The position numbers were made by a program, and so were the translations under genes. A model generated the notes under the pieces. The model saw nothing but the letters and a program-made list of their open reading frames with translations, was not told the DNA's origin and searched no databases. A DNA stretch of 64,000 nucleotides from an uncultured Alphaproteobacteria bacterium (GTDB lineage: Bacteria; Pseudomonadota; Alphaproteobacteria; RF32; CAG-239), in the NCBI GenBank assembly GCA_902464275.1, contig CABQIK010000007.1, forward strand, positions 1 through 64,000, in the 5' to 3' direction. This document shows, piece after piece, positions 17,535-26,917 of this stretch. Numbering within the stretch: the first letter of the stretch is position 1; every line of letters starts with the position of its first letter.

Positions 17535-20500
17535 TAATTACTCTCCGCTGAAAACAAATCTTTAACCGAATTGGGACTGAACACTGAAAGCGGATTTATA
17601 CTGATTTTCGGCTCATGCACACTGCCTTTAATTTTATAGCTGACCGCAAATACCGTGCCGTCTTTGCCGGCCAAAACCGACCCGACCACCGGAATTTTGC
17701 CGATTAAAGAATTTAAACTGTATGCCGGCGAAACAATCCCTTTAATATCAAGCTCTTTGCTTGCTTTTTTGTATGAACCGCTGCCGGTAAAACCGATAAC
17801 ATTACCAAACATTTTAGCGTCTTTAATATAAAGCACTTTATTTTTATATTCAAACGGCGCGTCAAAGTGTGAAAACGTTAAACCCTCGCCGCGCAGCAAA
17901 TCCAAAATTCCGCTGAATGACGCCATGGTTAAAAGCTTAGCCAGCAGCGGCGTGTTATGAATACTGAAATCGCGGATTTGCGCATGCCCGATAAATTCTT
18001 TATTGCGGTTGCGTTTGGCCTCAATTTTCAAAATACCGCCGGTCATATCATCATAAAGACGCAAAACCCTTAGCGTGCTGCCGGCATTATTACTGTCAAC
18101 CGAAAGCAAATACTCACCATCAGGACGAGGAACATAATCAAGTTTAAGCTTAATTGATTTATCTGAGCCGTAGTTGCCCACCATATGCACCTCGTCAATA
18201 CCTATTTTAGGCTTTAACAGCGCGCTTCCGGCAAAATTTTTAATCGGCGTATCGGGGTTGGTCCACAAACTGTTCACCGCAATAAACACTTCCGTATTCG
18301 GCACATTGGTCCAATCGTCATCATCGCTTTTGCTATTGCCTGATGCGGCTTTATTTTCCGTGGCGGCAAAAAGCTCGGTTAAGTCATAACTGTTTCCGCT
18401 GACGTTAATTTTAACTTTTTTACCCTTGTCGGCAAATTCAATTTTAGCCTTAGCCGATGTTTTAGGCCCGTGAATACGGCTAATATTAATAACTTTAAGC
18501 TCGCCCGATTTATTAAGCGTAATATCGCCGCTTAAATCAAAATCAGATTTATGCAGACTGAACGCGCTGATTTTGCTTATTTTACTGCCGTCAAGCTCTA
18601 ATTGCGCTTTAACATTTCCGGGCACTCCGCTGGCTTTTTTAAACCCTAAAAAGCTGTAATCTATCGCCGCATTTTTCAAATCGGCATCAACCGCAAGCGT
18701 GGTTTTATTGTTGTTCAAAACCGTTAAATTTGCCGTTACATCAGCATATCCGTTAATATACGGCGCATTCAAAAGCGCGGTGTCAACCCCTAGTTTTTTC
18801 TTGGCCGCATCATTTAGCACAAAATTAAGCGTGCCTTTATTTTTATAAGTTTTATCCTTAAAAAACTCATTAAAGGCAATTTTAAGCGGAATACCGTCAA
18901 AATCAGCGTCACCCTTAACTTCAAAACCTTTATCGTTCACTTGCAAAAACAATTTTTCCGCCGTTAAATCTTTGCCGTCCAAAGCGTTCGGATATTTTAA
19001 ATTTTGCAAATCGGCCTTAACATCAACTTTAATTTCATCAGGCGACAAATCTTGATACAATTCAAAATTAAGCCCCAAATCAATTTCAACATCACCGCTG
19101 ACAGCATCCGGATTAATGCCTATTTCTTTGGCATAGTTAAGCGGCGGATTGTCAATAAAGCGCAACGCGTCGCTCACGCTTGAATTGCCTTTAATGTTAA
19201 TATCAATAAAGTTGTTATATTTATTTAAGTCATACAAACGAACATTGCCGCCGGTGATGATAACGCCGTCTGAAACACCCTTATCCACCTTAATATCAAT
19301 GTCAGAGGTTGAAAATTCAGCCACCCCGTAAACATTGTTTACCACCGGCATGCCTTCAAGATATGAAATATTGCTGTCAACCACATCTGCCCTGCCTTTA
19401 AGGCTTAATAAATCTATGCCTTTAGCCGCTTGGTCATAACCGAACGTAAACACAAATTTGCCGTTTTCGGCATATCCGCCAAACAAATTTTGCTTGCACC
19501 ATTCCCAAGCCGGTTCTGCCAAATACCGCGGCCAAAACTTTGATAAATCGTCTAACTTAAACTTGGCAATATCTGCTTCAAATACAATTTTTAAATCACT
19601 CAGCGAGCGCTCAAACACATATTTTTTATAGCCTGAAATATCCAAACTGAGTTTGGTTTTTTGCCCGCCGACCGTAAAATCGGCATTTGACACCTTAACC
19701 GAGTTTAAGCCGCTGTCTATATTGCCGTTAAGCACAAAGGCATCAATGGCATAATTAAATTTGTCGTCATCGTTAAAAATAACCTCGCCGTCACTGCCTT
19801 TAATCTGAAAACGCAAATCTTCAAGCGCGGCGTCCAAGCTGCCGATTAAATCGCGTTTACCGGCCATAATATCGTCAAAATCAATCAGCGCAAGCACATT
19901 ACCGTCAACCGGAACATCAATTTTAGGCATATTTTCGCTGATATTGCTGATTAAATCTGAAAGCATTAAGTCCGCAAACGAAAAATCAAGTGCCAGATGA
20001 TTATTGCTTATTTGGTATTTTCCGCCCAAATTTAAGGTCGCAAGCCGGTCTTTTAAGTCAAGCAATCCGCCGATTCCTATTTCCAAATTGTTAATATTGC
20101 GGTCAAAATCAAACTTAACGTCTTTAAAGCTCCACTTGCGCCCTAAATCAACTTCATGAAACTCAACTTCGGCATTATTAATATTAATTTCATTAATAAA
20201 GCTTTCAGGATAAATATCATCATCAGAGTTAAACCGTTCCAAAAATCCTTCAAACCAATCAACGTAGGCCTGAACCTTCTTTTTGTTAATTTCGTTGGTT
20301 TTATCTTTTTCCACCCCGTAAGTCATAAAAATTGCCACTTGCGGATTTTCAACCGTCACGCTGCTCGGCGCCACAATACCTTTAAGCAACGCCCGCACGC
20401 TGAACGAAAGCGAAAGTTTCGGCGCTTTAATTGAAAATTTATCATCTGCCGCGCGCAAACTGACATTATTGGCAATAATTTTTATCGGCTGAATTGAGCG

Positions 20501-20710
20501 CACCAACTCCAAATTAACCTCGCCGATATTCATGGAATATTGCTGTTCATCAGAGTTAAGCGCTTGCATAATATATGGTTTTAAAAACGGCACCGACAGC
20601 GGCCCCTGATACAAAATCCACAGCAGATACAAAAGCGAAAGTAACAAAGCCACGCCTAAATAATCCATGGTTTTGCGCATATAATACAATCTGCCGGAAA
20701 TTTTTTTCAT
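17534..20710 (-). CDS. AsmA/YhdP-family envelope protein (DUF3971-like)
   Basis: 1058 aa. A single N-terminal membrane helix (YLGVALLLSLLYLLWILYQG) is followed by a very long beta-rich periplasmic body with repeated short strand patterns (ADVVDSNISYLEGMPVVNNV). The C-terminus (FSGILDLLRGEGLTFSHFDA, VLYIKDAKMFGNVIGFTGSG, GSVHEPKISINPLSVFSP) matches AsmA-like C-terminal domains. Such proteins are thought to bridge the membranes and carry phospholipids to the outer membrane. Ends in an overlap with the HAD-like gene and starts 3 bases after the alpha/beta hydrolase gene. Confidence 0.88.
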   Translation of the reverse strand: MKKISGRLYYMRKTMDYLGVALLLSLLYLLWILYQGPLSVPFLKPYIMQALNSDEQQYSMNIGEVNLELVRSIQPIKIIANNVSLRAADDKFSIKAPKLSLSFSVRALLKGIVAPSSVTVENPQVAIFMTYGVEKDKTNEINKKKVQAYVDWFEGFLERFNSDDDIYPESFINEININNAEVEFHEVDLGRKWSFKDVKFDFDRNINNLEIGIGGLLDLKDRLATLNLGGKYQISNNHLALDFSFADLMLSDLISNISENMPKIDVPVDGNVLALIDFDDIMAGKRDLIGSLDAALEDLRFQIKGSDGEVIFNDDDKFNYAIDAFVLNGNIDSGLNSVKVSNADFTVGGQKTKLSLDISGYKKYVFERSLSDLKIVFEADIAKFKLDDLSKFWPRYLAEPAWEWCKQNLFGGYAENGKFVFTFGYDQAAKGIDLLSLKGRADVVDSNISYLEGMPVVNNVYGVAEFSTSDIDIKVDKGVSDGVIITGGNVRLYDLNKYNNFIDINIKGNSSVSDALRFIDNPPLNYAKEIGINPDAVSGDVEIDLGLNFELYQDLSPDEIKVDVKADLQNLKYPNALDGKDLTAEKLFLQVNDKGFEVKGDADFDGIPLKIAFNEFFKDKTYKNKGTLNFVLNDAAKKKLGVDTALLNAPYINGYADVTANLTVLNNNKTTLAVDADLKNAAIDYSFLGFKKASGVPGNVKAQLELDGSKISKISAFSLHKSDFDLSGDITLNKSGELKVINISRIHGPKTSAKAKIEFADKGKKVKINVSGNSYDLTELFAATENKAASGNSKSDDDDWTNVPNTEVFIAVNSLWTNPDTPIKNFAGSALLKPKIGIDEVHMVGNYGSDKSIKLKLDYVPRPDGEYLLSVDSNNAGSTLRVLRLYDDMTGGILKIEAKRNRNKEFIGHAQIRDFSIHNTPLLAKLLTMASFSGILDLLRGEGLTFSHFDAPFEYKNKVLYIKDAKMFGNVIGFTGSGSYKKASKELDIKGIVSPAYSLNSLIGKIPVVGSVLAGKDGTVFAVSYKIKGSVHEPKISINPLSVFSPNSVKDLFSAESN

Positions 20711-20713
20711 TTG

Positions 20714-21556
20714 TTAAAGCCACTCCAAAATATCGCGGTAATTGTGCAAACTGAACAAACCGTCATGAGGAGCGCCCTCATAAATTATCATTTTTTTAGG
20801 CTCGTTTGCCTGCCTGTAAAGCTTTTCAGCCAACGCGGGCGGTATAACTTTATCATCTTTTGTCGCCATAATCAAAATCCGTGTCTTGATTTTACCAATC
20901 AGTGCTAAATTATTATATGTATCTTTCATCAACAAATCAAGCGGCACAAGCTTAATTGCGCCGAATGTAACATAACTTTCGGCGGTTTCCGACAAACTGG
21001 TAAACGGGACCTCTAAAATAACCGCGTTAAAATTGCCGTTATGTTGCTGATTTTCCGCCGCATATAACGCTGTATAACTTCCGAGTGAAATACCGTAAAT
21101 TATAATTTTATCATTGCTGAAACCAAGCTTGTTTAAATATTTAACTGCATTTACGGCGTCTTGTTCTAAATATTGTTGTTTAATTTTTTTACCCTGTCCT
21201 CCAAAACCGCGATACTCCGGCATTAAAACCGAATATCCGGCATCGGCAAGCGGTATCATTTTATGATAATAATGCTCCAAATTGTACGAGTTGCCGTGCA
21301 AAAACACAATCGCCTTGCCGTTATTTTGTAAAGTTTTATTCAAATACAGCCACGCCGTAACTTTGCCGCCATTTTTACCGTAATCAAAATACGTAACTTC
21401 TTCAGCGTTAAAGCCGTGTTTGCGCGCCTGATTTATATCCGCCGGATAGTCATAAGCTCCGTAAAAAACATATTCCGGAACAAACACCACCGCCGCGCAT
21501 AAAAGCGCATAGGCAGCCAAGCAAATAATCATAAATATTTTAAGCATTTTCAGCAT
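20714..21556 (-). CDS. Alpha/beta hydrolase, membrane-anchored
   Basis: 280 aa from ATG 21556, inside the end of prfB, with GGAAAGG seven bases upstream. An N-terminal hydrophobic anchor (MIICLAAYALLCAAVVFV) precedes a hydrolase fold: FLHGNS (oxyanion), YGISLGS (nucleophile Ser), ATKDDKVIP (Asp) and GAPHDGLF (His), the BEM46/ABHD13-like arrangement. Likely an esterase or lipase-like enzyme at the inner membrane; substrate unknown. It lies between prfB and the AsmA-like gene. Confidence 0.88.
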   Translation of the reverse strand: MLKMLKIFMIICLAAYALLCAAVVFVPEYVFYGAYDYPADINQARKHGFNAEEVTYFDYGKNGGKVTAWLYLNKTLQNNGKAIVFLHGNSYNLEHYYHKMIPLADAGYSVLMPEYRGFGGQGKKIKQQYLEQDAVNAVKYLNKLGFSNDKIIIYGISLGSYTALYAAENQQHNGNFNAVILEVPFTSLSETAESYVTFGAIKLVPLDLLMKDTYNNLALIGKIKTRILIMATKDDKVIPPALAEKLYRQANEPKKMIIYEGAPHDGLFSLHNYRDILEWL

Positions 21557-22647
21557 CGCCGACCTTTCCCGCCAAAGCGGCTGCCAAAAACATATCAATA
21601 TCGCCGTCCAAAACCGCTTTATAATCTGAGGTTTCGGCGCCGGTGCGCAAATCTTTTACCAAACGATACGGCTGCAACACATAAGAACGGATTTGATACC
21701 CCCAACCGTTTTCACCTTGCGCATCTCGCTGTTCTTCCGCCACCGCGGCACGTTTTTGCAACTCGCGCTCATACAAGCGGGCTTTAAGCATTTTCCATGC
21801 GTTATCGCGGTTCTGAAATTGCGAGCGCTGACTTTGGCTCTGCACCACAATTCCGGTCGGCAGGTGCGTAATACGCACGGCGGAATCGGTTTTGTTAATA
21901 TGCTGTCCGCCCGCGCCGGAAGCGCGATAAGTATCAATCCGGCAGTCAGCCTCGTTAATATTAATTTCAATGGTATCGTCAATCACCGGATAAACTCCGA
22001 CTGAAGCAAAGCTGGTATGCCTTCTGCCGGCGCTGTCAAACGGCGAAATTCTTACCAAACGATGCACGCCGCTTTCTGATTTAAGCCAACCGTAAGCATT
22101 ATGACCTGAAATTTTTACGGTGACTGACTTAATTCCGGCAACTTCACCTTCGGTTTCTTCCTGATATTCGGTTCTATAATTGTGCTGTTCCGCCCACCGC
22201 ATATACATTCTGAGCAGCATTTCCGCCCAATCCTGCGCTTCCGTGCCGCCGCTTCCGGCATGAATTTCCAAATACGCGTCATTAGCGTCAACCTCTCCGG
22301 AAAGCAAAGCTTCAAGCTCGGCATGTTTGGCCTGTTTTTGCAACTTTTCCAAATCAGCGTAAATTTCCGCCTGTAAATTTTCATCATTGTCTGAAAGTTC
22401 GGCCATTTCCGCATAATCGTTTACGCTTTTTTCCATATCGCGATAAGCCGTCAGCGAACTTTCCAAATTATTTTTTTCGCTCAAAAGCTTTTGCGCATTG
22501 GCGGCATTATTCCACAAATCGGGATTTTCGGTTAAAGAATTAAGCTCTTCCAGCCTGAGGACGGCATTATCATAATCAAAGATACCTCCTCAGCAATTCT
22601 AACGATTGCTTAATTTCATCAATTAAATTAACAAACTCAGCCTTCAT
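21540..22647 (-). CDS. prfB: Peptide chain release factor 2, with programmed +1 frameshift
   Basis: Translation starts at ATG 22647 (GGAGAATATTAA upstream) and reads 23 codons to CTT, followed by an in-frame TGA at 22578-22576. The context AGGAGGTATCTTTGA is the classic RF2 autoregulatory slip site. After a +1 shift the frame continues GAT TAT GAT AAT to the stop at 21540, giving 368 aa. The body has GAGGQHINKTDSAVRITH (GGQ, hydrolysis) and RISPFDSAGRRHTSF (SPF, UGA recognition). Low RF2 lets the ribosome pause at TGA and shift, so the gene controls itself. It begins directly after the PBP1a stop. Confidence 0.97.
22576..22590 (-). promoter_or_regulatory. prfB programmed frameshift site
   Basis: On the minus strand AGGAGG (22590-22585), TAT, CTT (slip codon), TGA (22578-22576). 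The internal Shine-Dalgarno is three bases from CTT, as in other bacteria. Confidence 0.95.
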
Positions 22648-25068
22648 TTAATATTCTCCGCCAACTTGCAAAATTTCAGAATCCGAATCAATCACCATCG
22701 CATCATTACCGTCGCCGCCGATAATCCGTTGTTTTGTTGTATCAAAACTGTAATCCGGTTTAATCGCCTCCACAATTACGGTTGCGTCCCCCGGCTGCGA
22801 AAGCTTGCCGGTATTCGGGTTAATCCTAACTAACTTAATTCCTTGCGGGATTCTGAAGTTGGAATCAGGCACATCTTTTAAGGCGTCTTTAATAAAATCA
22901 TAAAAAATCGGCAATGCGGCAGCCGCGCCGGTTTCAAACCGCCCTAAGCTGACCGGAGAATCGTAACCCACATACACTGCCGCCACTAAATCCGGCGAAA
23001 ACCCGACAAACCACGCGTCTTTATTTTCATTGGTGGTGCCGGTTTTGCCGCCCAAGTGCCGATTTAAGCTTCTTAATCTGGCGCCGGTGCCTCTGATGGC
23101 CACACCCTCTAAAATAGAAGTCATCTGATAAGCGGTAAGCGGGTCAACAATTTGCTCGCGCGTATCCGGTTTATGCGGCGGATTTTGGTTTTCCCATTTA
23201 TCGGCGTTGCAGTCATGACAATCATAAGCATCTTCTTTGTAAATGGTTTTGCCGTCTCTGTCCTGAATACGCTCAATCAAATACGGGCTGACTTTTTTAC
23301 CGCCGTTGACAATAATGGCATAAGCGCTCGCCATATCAATCACTCTGGCATCGGCCGCCCCCAAAGACGATGACAAAAACTGCGGCAGATTGTCATTAAT
23401 CCCGACTCGTTTGGTCATTTCCGCCACTTTATCCATACCTATATCTTGCGCCAAACGCACCGTCATCAGGTTTTTAGACTGCTCAACCCCCTGACGCAAA
23501 GTCATTAAACCGTAAAACTTTTTAGAATAGTTGACCGGCTTCCATTTCGGCAACCCGACCCCTTGGTCAAGCACAAACGGCGCGTCTAAAATTAAATCAT
23601 TCGGCGAATAGCCCATTTCAAGCGCGGTCAAATACACAAACGGCTTAAATGACGAACCGGTTTGCCGATACGCTTGGGTCGCGCGGTTAAATTGCGATTT
23701 TTTAAATGAAAATCCGCCCACCAACGCCAACACTTTGCCGGTATGCGCGTCAATCACCGCCATGCCGCCTTCCACATCGGGAATTTGCCGCAAAGCAAAA
23801 GCGTCTTTTACTTTAGCGTCTTTAATCGGCTCAACGTAAATCACATCGCCCGCTTTCAGCACATTTGCAACCGAAACCGGCTCGGCGCCCGTAAACTTGT
23901 TTTTTAAGGCCGGTTTTGCCCATTTTATATCTTTAAGATAAATATGCCCGCTTTCTCCGTCTGCGGTTTCAATTTCCGCCTGCTGTTTTTCAGCTTTCAG
24001 CACCACCGCTTTTTGCCATGTCGGCTCCGCTCCGGCGGTAAGTTCCGTATCTTGCAGCGTCTTTTTATAATTTTCGTCAATGGCAATATTTTTTTCCGCT
24101 CCTCGCCAACCGTGCCGACGGTCATAATCAATCAACCCTTTGCGGAAAGCCGCCGTCGCCATTGACTGAATTTGCGGATTAATCGTTGTTCTCACAATCA
24201 AGCCGCCCTCATACAAAGCGTCATTGCCAAGATTGTGCACAATCGCGCGGCGAACTTCCTCGCTGTAATACTCAGCGTCTTTCAAAAATCCGTTCTCGCG
24301 CTTAACCACTTCAAGCGGCTTGGCTTTTGCCGCCTCGGCTTCTTCTTCGCTGACATAACCGTCTTCAACCATACGGCCGATAACCCAGTTACGGCGCGCC
24401 ACCGCCGCGTCATGCTTTTTTATCGGATGATAATTGTTCGGCCCCTTCGGCAAAGCCGCCAAATAAGCAATTTCTTCCAAGCTCAAATCATCAAGCGACT
24501 TGTCAAAATAATTCAGCGCGGCCGCCGCCACTCCGTATGAGCGGTTGCCCAAATAAATTTCATTTAAGTACAATTCTAAAATATGGTCTTTGGTAAAGGC
24601 TTTATTCATGCGGTTAGCTAAAATCGCCTCTTTAATTTTGCGCACGTATGAAACTTCTGAGCTTAATAAAAAGTTTTTAGCCACCTGTTGCGTAATGGTT
24701 GAGGCTCCTGACGGACGGCGCCCCGAACCCAAATTTTTAATATTGTGCAAAACGGCGCGCACAATACCGATATAATCAATTCCGCCATGTTGGTAAAAAT
24801 GTTTGTCTTCCGCGGCAATAAACGCCTGTTTAACTCTATCGGGAATTTTATCAACCGGAACAAACAAACGCTTTTCGGCGGCATATTCCATCAACAGCTG
24901 CCCATCGCCGGCAAACAAACGAGTGGTAACCGCCGGTTCATATTTAGCAAGCTGATGATAATCCGGCAAATCAAAGCTCAGTTTGCCGATAAACGCCACC
25001 AAAACCAGCAGCACTAAAATACCAAAAAACAATCCGGCGCTTATTAATGTTGAAAAAAACTTAAACAT
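22648..25068 (-). CDS. mrcA: Penicillin-binding protein 1A (bifunctional transglycosylase/transpeptidase)
   Basis: 806 aa. After an N-terminal membrane anchor comes the GT51 domain (AAEDKHFYQHGG, SGASTITQQ, ELYLNEIYLG), an intervening OB-like domain (about 310-420), then the transpeptidase domain with SSFK (in TGSSFKPF), SKN and KTGTT motifs. It polymerises and cross-links peptidoglycan in the periplasm. The stop is immediately before the prfB start, so the two are probably co-transcribed. Downstream of the amidase gene on the same strand, 104 bases away. Confidence 0.95.
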   Translation of the reverse strand: MFKFFSTLISAGLFFGILVLLVLVAFIGKLSFDLPDYHQLAKYEPAVTTRLFAGDGQLLMEYAAEKRLFVPVDKIPDRVKQAFIAAEDKHFYQHGGIDYIGIVRAVLHNIKNLGSGRRPSGASTITQQVAKNFLLSSEVSYVRKIKEAILANRMNKAFTKDHILELYLNEIYLGNRSYGVAAAALNYFDKSLDDLSLEEIAYLAALPKGPNNYHPIKKHDAAVARRNWVIGRMVEDGYVSEEEAEAAKAKPLEVVKRENGFLKDAEYYSEEVRRAIVHNLGNDALYEGGLIVRTTINPQIQSMATAAFRKGLIDYDRRHGWRGAEKNIAIDENYKKTLQDTELTAGAEPTWQKAVVLKAEKQQAEIETADGESGHIYLKDIKWAKPALKNKFTGAEPVSVANVLKAGDVIYVEPIKDAKVKDAFALRQIPDVEGGMAVIDAHTGKVLALVGGFSFKKSQFNRATQAYRQTGSSFKPFVYLTALEMGYSPNDLILDAPFVLDQGVGLPKWKPVNYSKKFYGLMTLRQGVEQSKNLMTVRLAQDIGMDKVAEMTKRVGINDNLPQFLSSSLGAADARVIDMASAYAIIVNGGKKVSPYLIERIQDRDGKTIYKEDAYDCHDCNADKWENQNPPHKPDTREQIVDPLTAYQMTSILEGVAIRGTGARLRSLNRHLGGKTGTTNENKDAWFVGFSPDLVAAVYVGYDSPVSLGRFETGAAAALPIFYDFIKDALKDVPDSNFRIPQGIKLVRINPNTGKLSQPGDATVIVEAIKPDYSFDTTKQRIIGGDGNDAMVIDSDSEILQVGGEY

Positions 25069-25172
25069 ACATAAAATTCCGTTAAATAAAATCAGACATT
25101 GCCGCCACTTTATTACATTTTAGCAAAATTGCAAAAGAAAAATGTAACCTATACCGCACAAAGCGCTATAAA

Positions 25173-26438
25173 TTAATACAACGCGGCAATTTCAGGGTCG
25201 TTAAAGTATTTGTCAATGGCAGATGACACGGATTTTGCCAATTTTTGCCGATAATTACGTTGTTTGAGCAAACTTTCTTCTTTACGGTTGGAAAGATAGC
25301 CCATTTCCAACAATGCCGACGGAATATCCGGCGCTTTTAATACGGCAAATCCGGCAAAACGGTGTGTGTTTGAAACAATCTGCACGGTTTTTTGCATCTC
25401 GCCGACCATATAAGTGGCAAATTTTGATGATTTGTTGCGGCTGTCGGTTTGCGAGAGCGAGATTAAAATATCATTAATTTCTTTAGAGTTTTCCGAAAAG
25501 TCAACTCCGCCGATAATATCAACTTTATTTTCGCGCTCCGCCAAAGCCGCCGCCTCTTTATCCGACGCGGTTTCCGAAAGCGTATAAACCGAAAGCCCTT
25601 TAGCATTGCGGTTAACGGCGCTGTCGGCATGAATAGACATAAACAAATCGGCCTTATAGCGCTGCGCAATTTTAACCCTCTGCCTGAGCGGAATAAAAAT
25701 ATCGGTGTTGCGGGTTAAATAAACTTTATAGCCGCGTTTTTCCAAAATGGCTTTAAGCTCTTTGCCCATCGCCAGAGTAATGTTCTTTTCATAAGTTTTG
25801 CCGTATGCGCCGATTGCTCCGGGGTCTTTGCCGCCGTGTCCGGGGTCAAGCACTATGATTTTTTTACGCGGAGCGCTTTTTTTGCTGCTGTCGGGGCTAA
25901 AAAACCAACTGCTCGCTGATGCTGTTTTAGTTTCAGCCTTTTGCGAACTTCCGGCGCCTTCTGATGAAAAAGCATAACGAGTGCCTACTTTAGCATTAAA
26001 ATCACGCTCTGAACAAAGTGCCACATCAACCACAAAGCGCCATTTACCGTTGCCTTGCGGCGCCAAAACAAAAGCTTTTTTAATAAACGCCGGTTTTTGC
26101 AAATCAAAAACTATGCGCTTGTCATTACCGCTCAGTTTGCCGATTCTGGTCTGTTTAATTAAATTATTTTTATCGCTCTGCAAGGCTTGTTTAACATTCA
26201 TATCATAAATATCAACCACCAAACGCTTAGGTTCGCTTAACAAAAAGGTCCGATATTCGGGCTTGGCATCTGCCTCAAATACTATGCGCACGCTGCCGAC
26301 CTGCTGCCCGATTCGCATATTGGTAATATTACCGGCTTTAACGCTTCCGGCAAACATTGTAACACAGCAAAACAGCCCCGCCGCAAACAGGCAGGCACGC
26401 CCAAACAACATAAATAGTCTGTTAATTATGTTTTTCAT
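25173..26438 (-). CDS. amiC: N-acetylmuramoyl-L-alanine amidase (AmiC-like)
   Basis: 421 aa from ATG 26438 (CGGAGAGCGT upstream). A signal peptide (about 1-33) is followed by an AMIN domain (VRIVFEADAKPEYRTFLL), which targets the septum, a Ser/Lys linker, and an Amidase_3 zinc domain: LDPGHGGKDPGAIG (His), TYEKNITL (Glu), SIHADS (His) and LEMGYLSN (Glu). It cleaves the peptide from MurNAc in the periplasm for cell separation. The PBP1a gene follows. Confidence 0.94.
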   Translation of the reverse strand: MKNIINRLFMLFGRACLFAAGLFCCVTMFAGSVKAGNITNMRIGQQVGSVRIVFEADAKPEYRTFLLSEPKRLVVDIYDMNVKQALQSDKNNLIKQTRIGKLSGNDKRIVFDLQKPAFIKKAFVLAPQGNGKWRFVVDVALCSERDFNAKVGTRYAFSSEGAGSSQKAETKTASASSWFFSPDSSKKSAPRKKIIVLDPGHGGKDPGAIGAYGKTYEKNITLAMGKELKAILEKRGYKVYLTRNTDIFIPLRQRVKIAQRYKADLFMSIHADSAVNRNAKGLSVYTLSETASDKEAAALAERENKVDIIGGVDFSENSKEINDILISLSQTDSRNKSSKFATYMVGEMQKTVQIVSNTHRFAGFAVLKAPDIPSALLEMGYLSNRKEESLLKQRNYRQKLAKSVSSAIDKYFNDPEIAALY

Positions 26439-26917
26439 ACGCTCTCCGTTACAATTTGCGCCATTGTACGCCACAGTTATTACCAATGAGTTAAAATCCG
26501 CCCCGATAACATAAAATTTGTCACAAGATAAAAATTTTAATTGTAATTTAAAACAAATCCTATATTGTAAACTCTGTCAGGTGATTGCGCACTGATTTAA
26601 GGGATTGGTATTAACAAATGACGGATTTTTTCTCTTAAAAAGGTGCCGCTGCTTTTAATATACTGAAAATACGGATAAAAGTGAGCAGCCTGGCATAAAC
26701 GAAACGGGATATTTTTTAGTTTTAAAGCTATAAAAAACAAGAATTAAGAAAGCTTAGCCTTAAAACTGACATGACAAAAACTGAAATGAGCGGATTTACA
26801 AATTCCGCCGCTGATTGTTTAGGGCCGCGCGCCTTTCCTTTTGATTATGCCGAAATATCCCCGCAAGCAGATGTAAACATATCGCCGCAAGCGATAACAT
26901 TATGATGGGAAAATGTT
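26439..26917 (+). promoter_or_regulatory. Intergenic region and long rne leader
   Basis: 479 bases without a clear gene. The part from about 26575 probably forms an rne 5' leader of several hundred bases; long leaders mediate RNase E autoregulation in E. coli. One pairing is visible: GCCGCTGCTTTT near 26645 with AAAAGTGAGCAGCCTGGC near 26680. A candidate -10 (TATATT, near 26571) precedes it. A short reading frame (26771-26905) is described separately. Confidence 0.4.
26771..26905 (+). CDS. Possible 44-aa leader peptide upstream of rne
   Basis: ATG to TGA, ending 12 bases before the rne ATG. The product is soluble, with a duplicated ISPQA motif caused by a 14-base near-repeat (26855-26868 and 26879-26892, one mismatch). 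There is no convincing Shine-Dalgarno, so translation is unproven. If translated, it could couple to rne. Confidence 0.3.
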   Translation: MTKTEMSGFTNSAADCLGPRAFPFDYAEISPQADVNISPQAITL

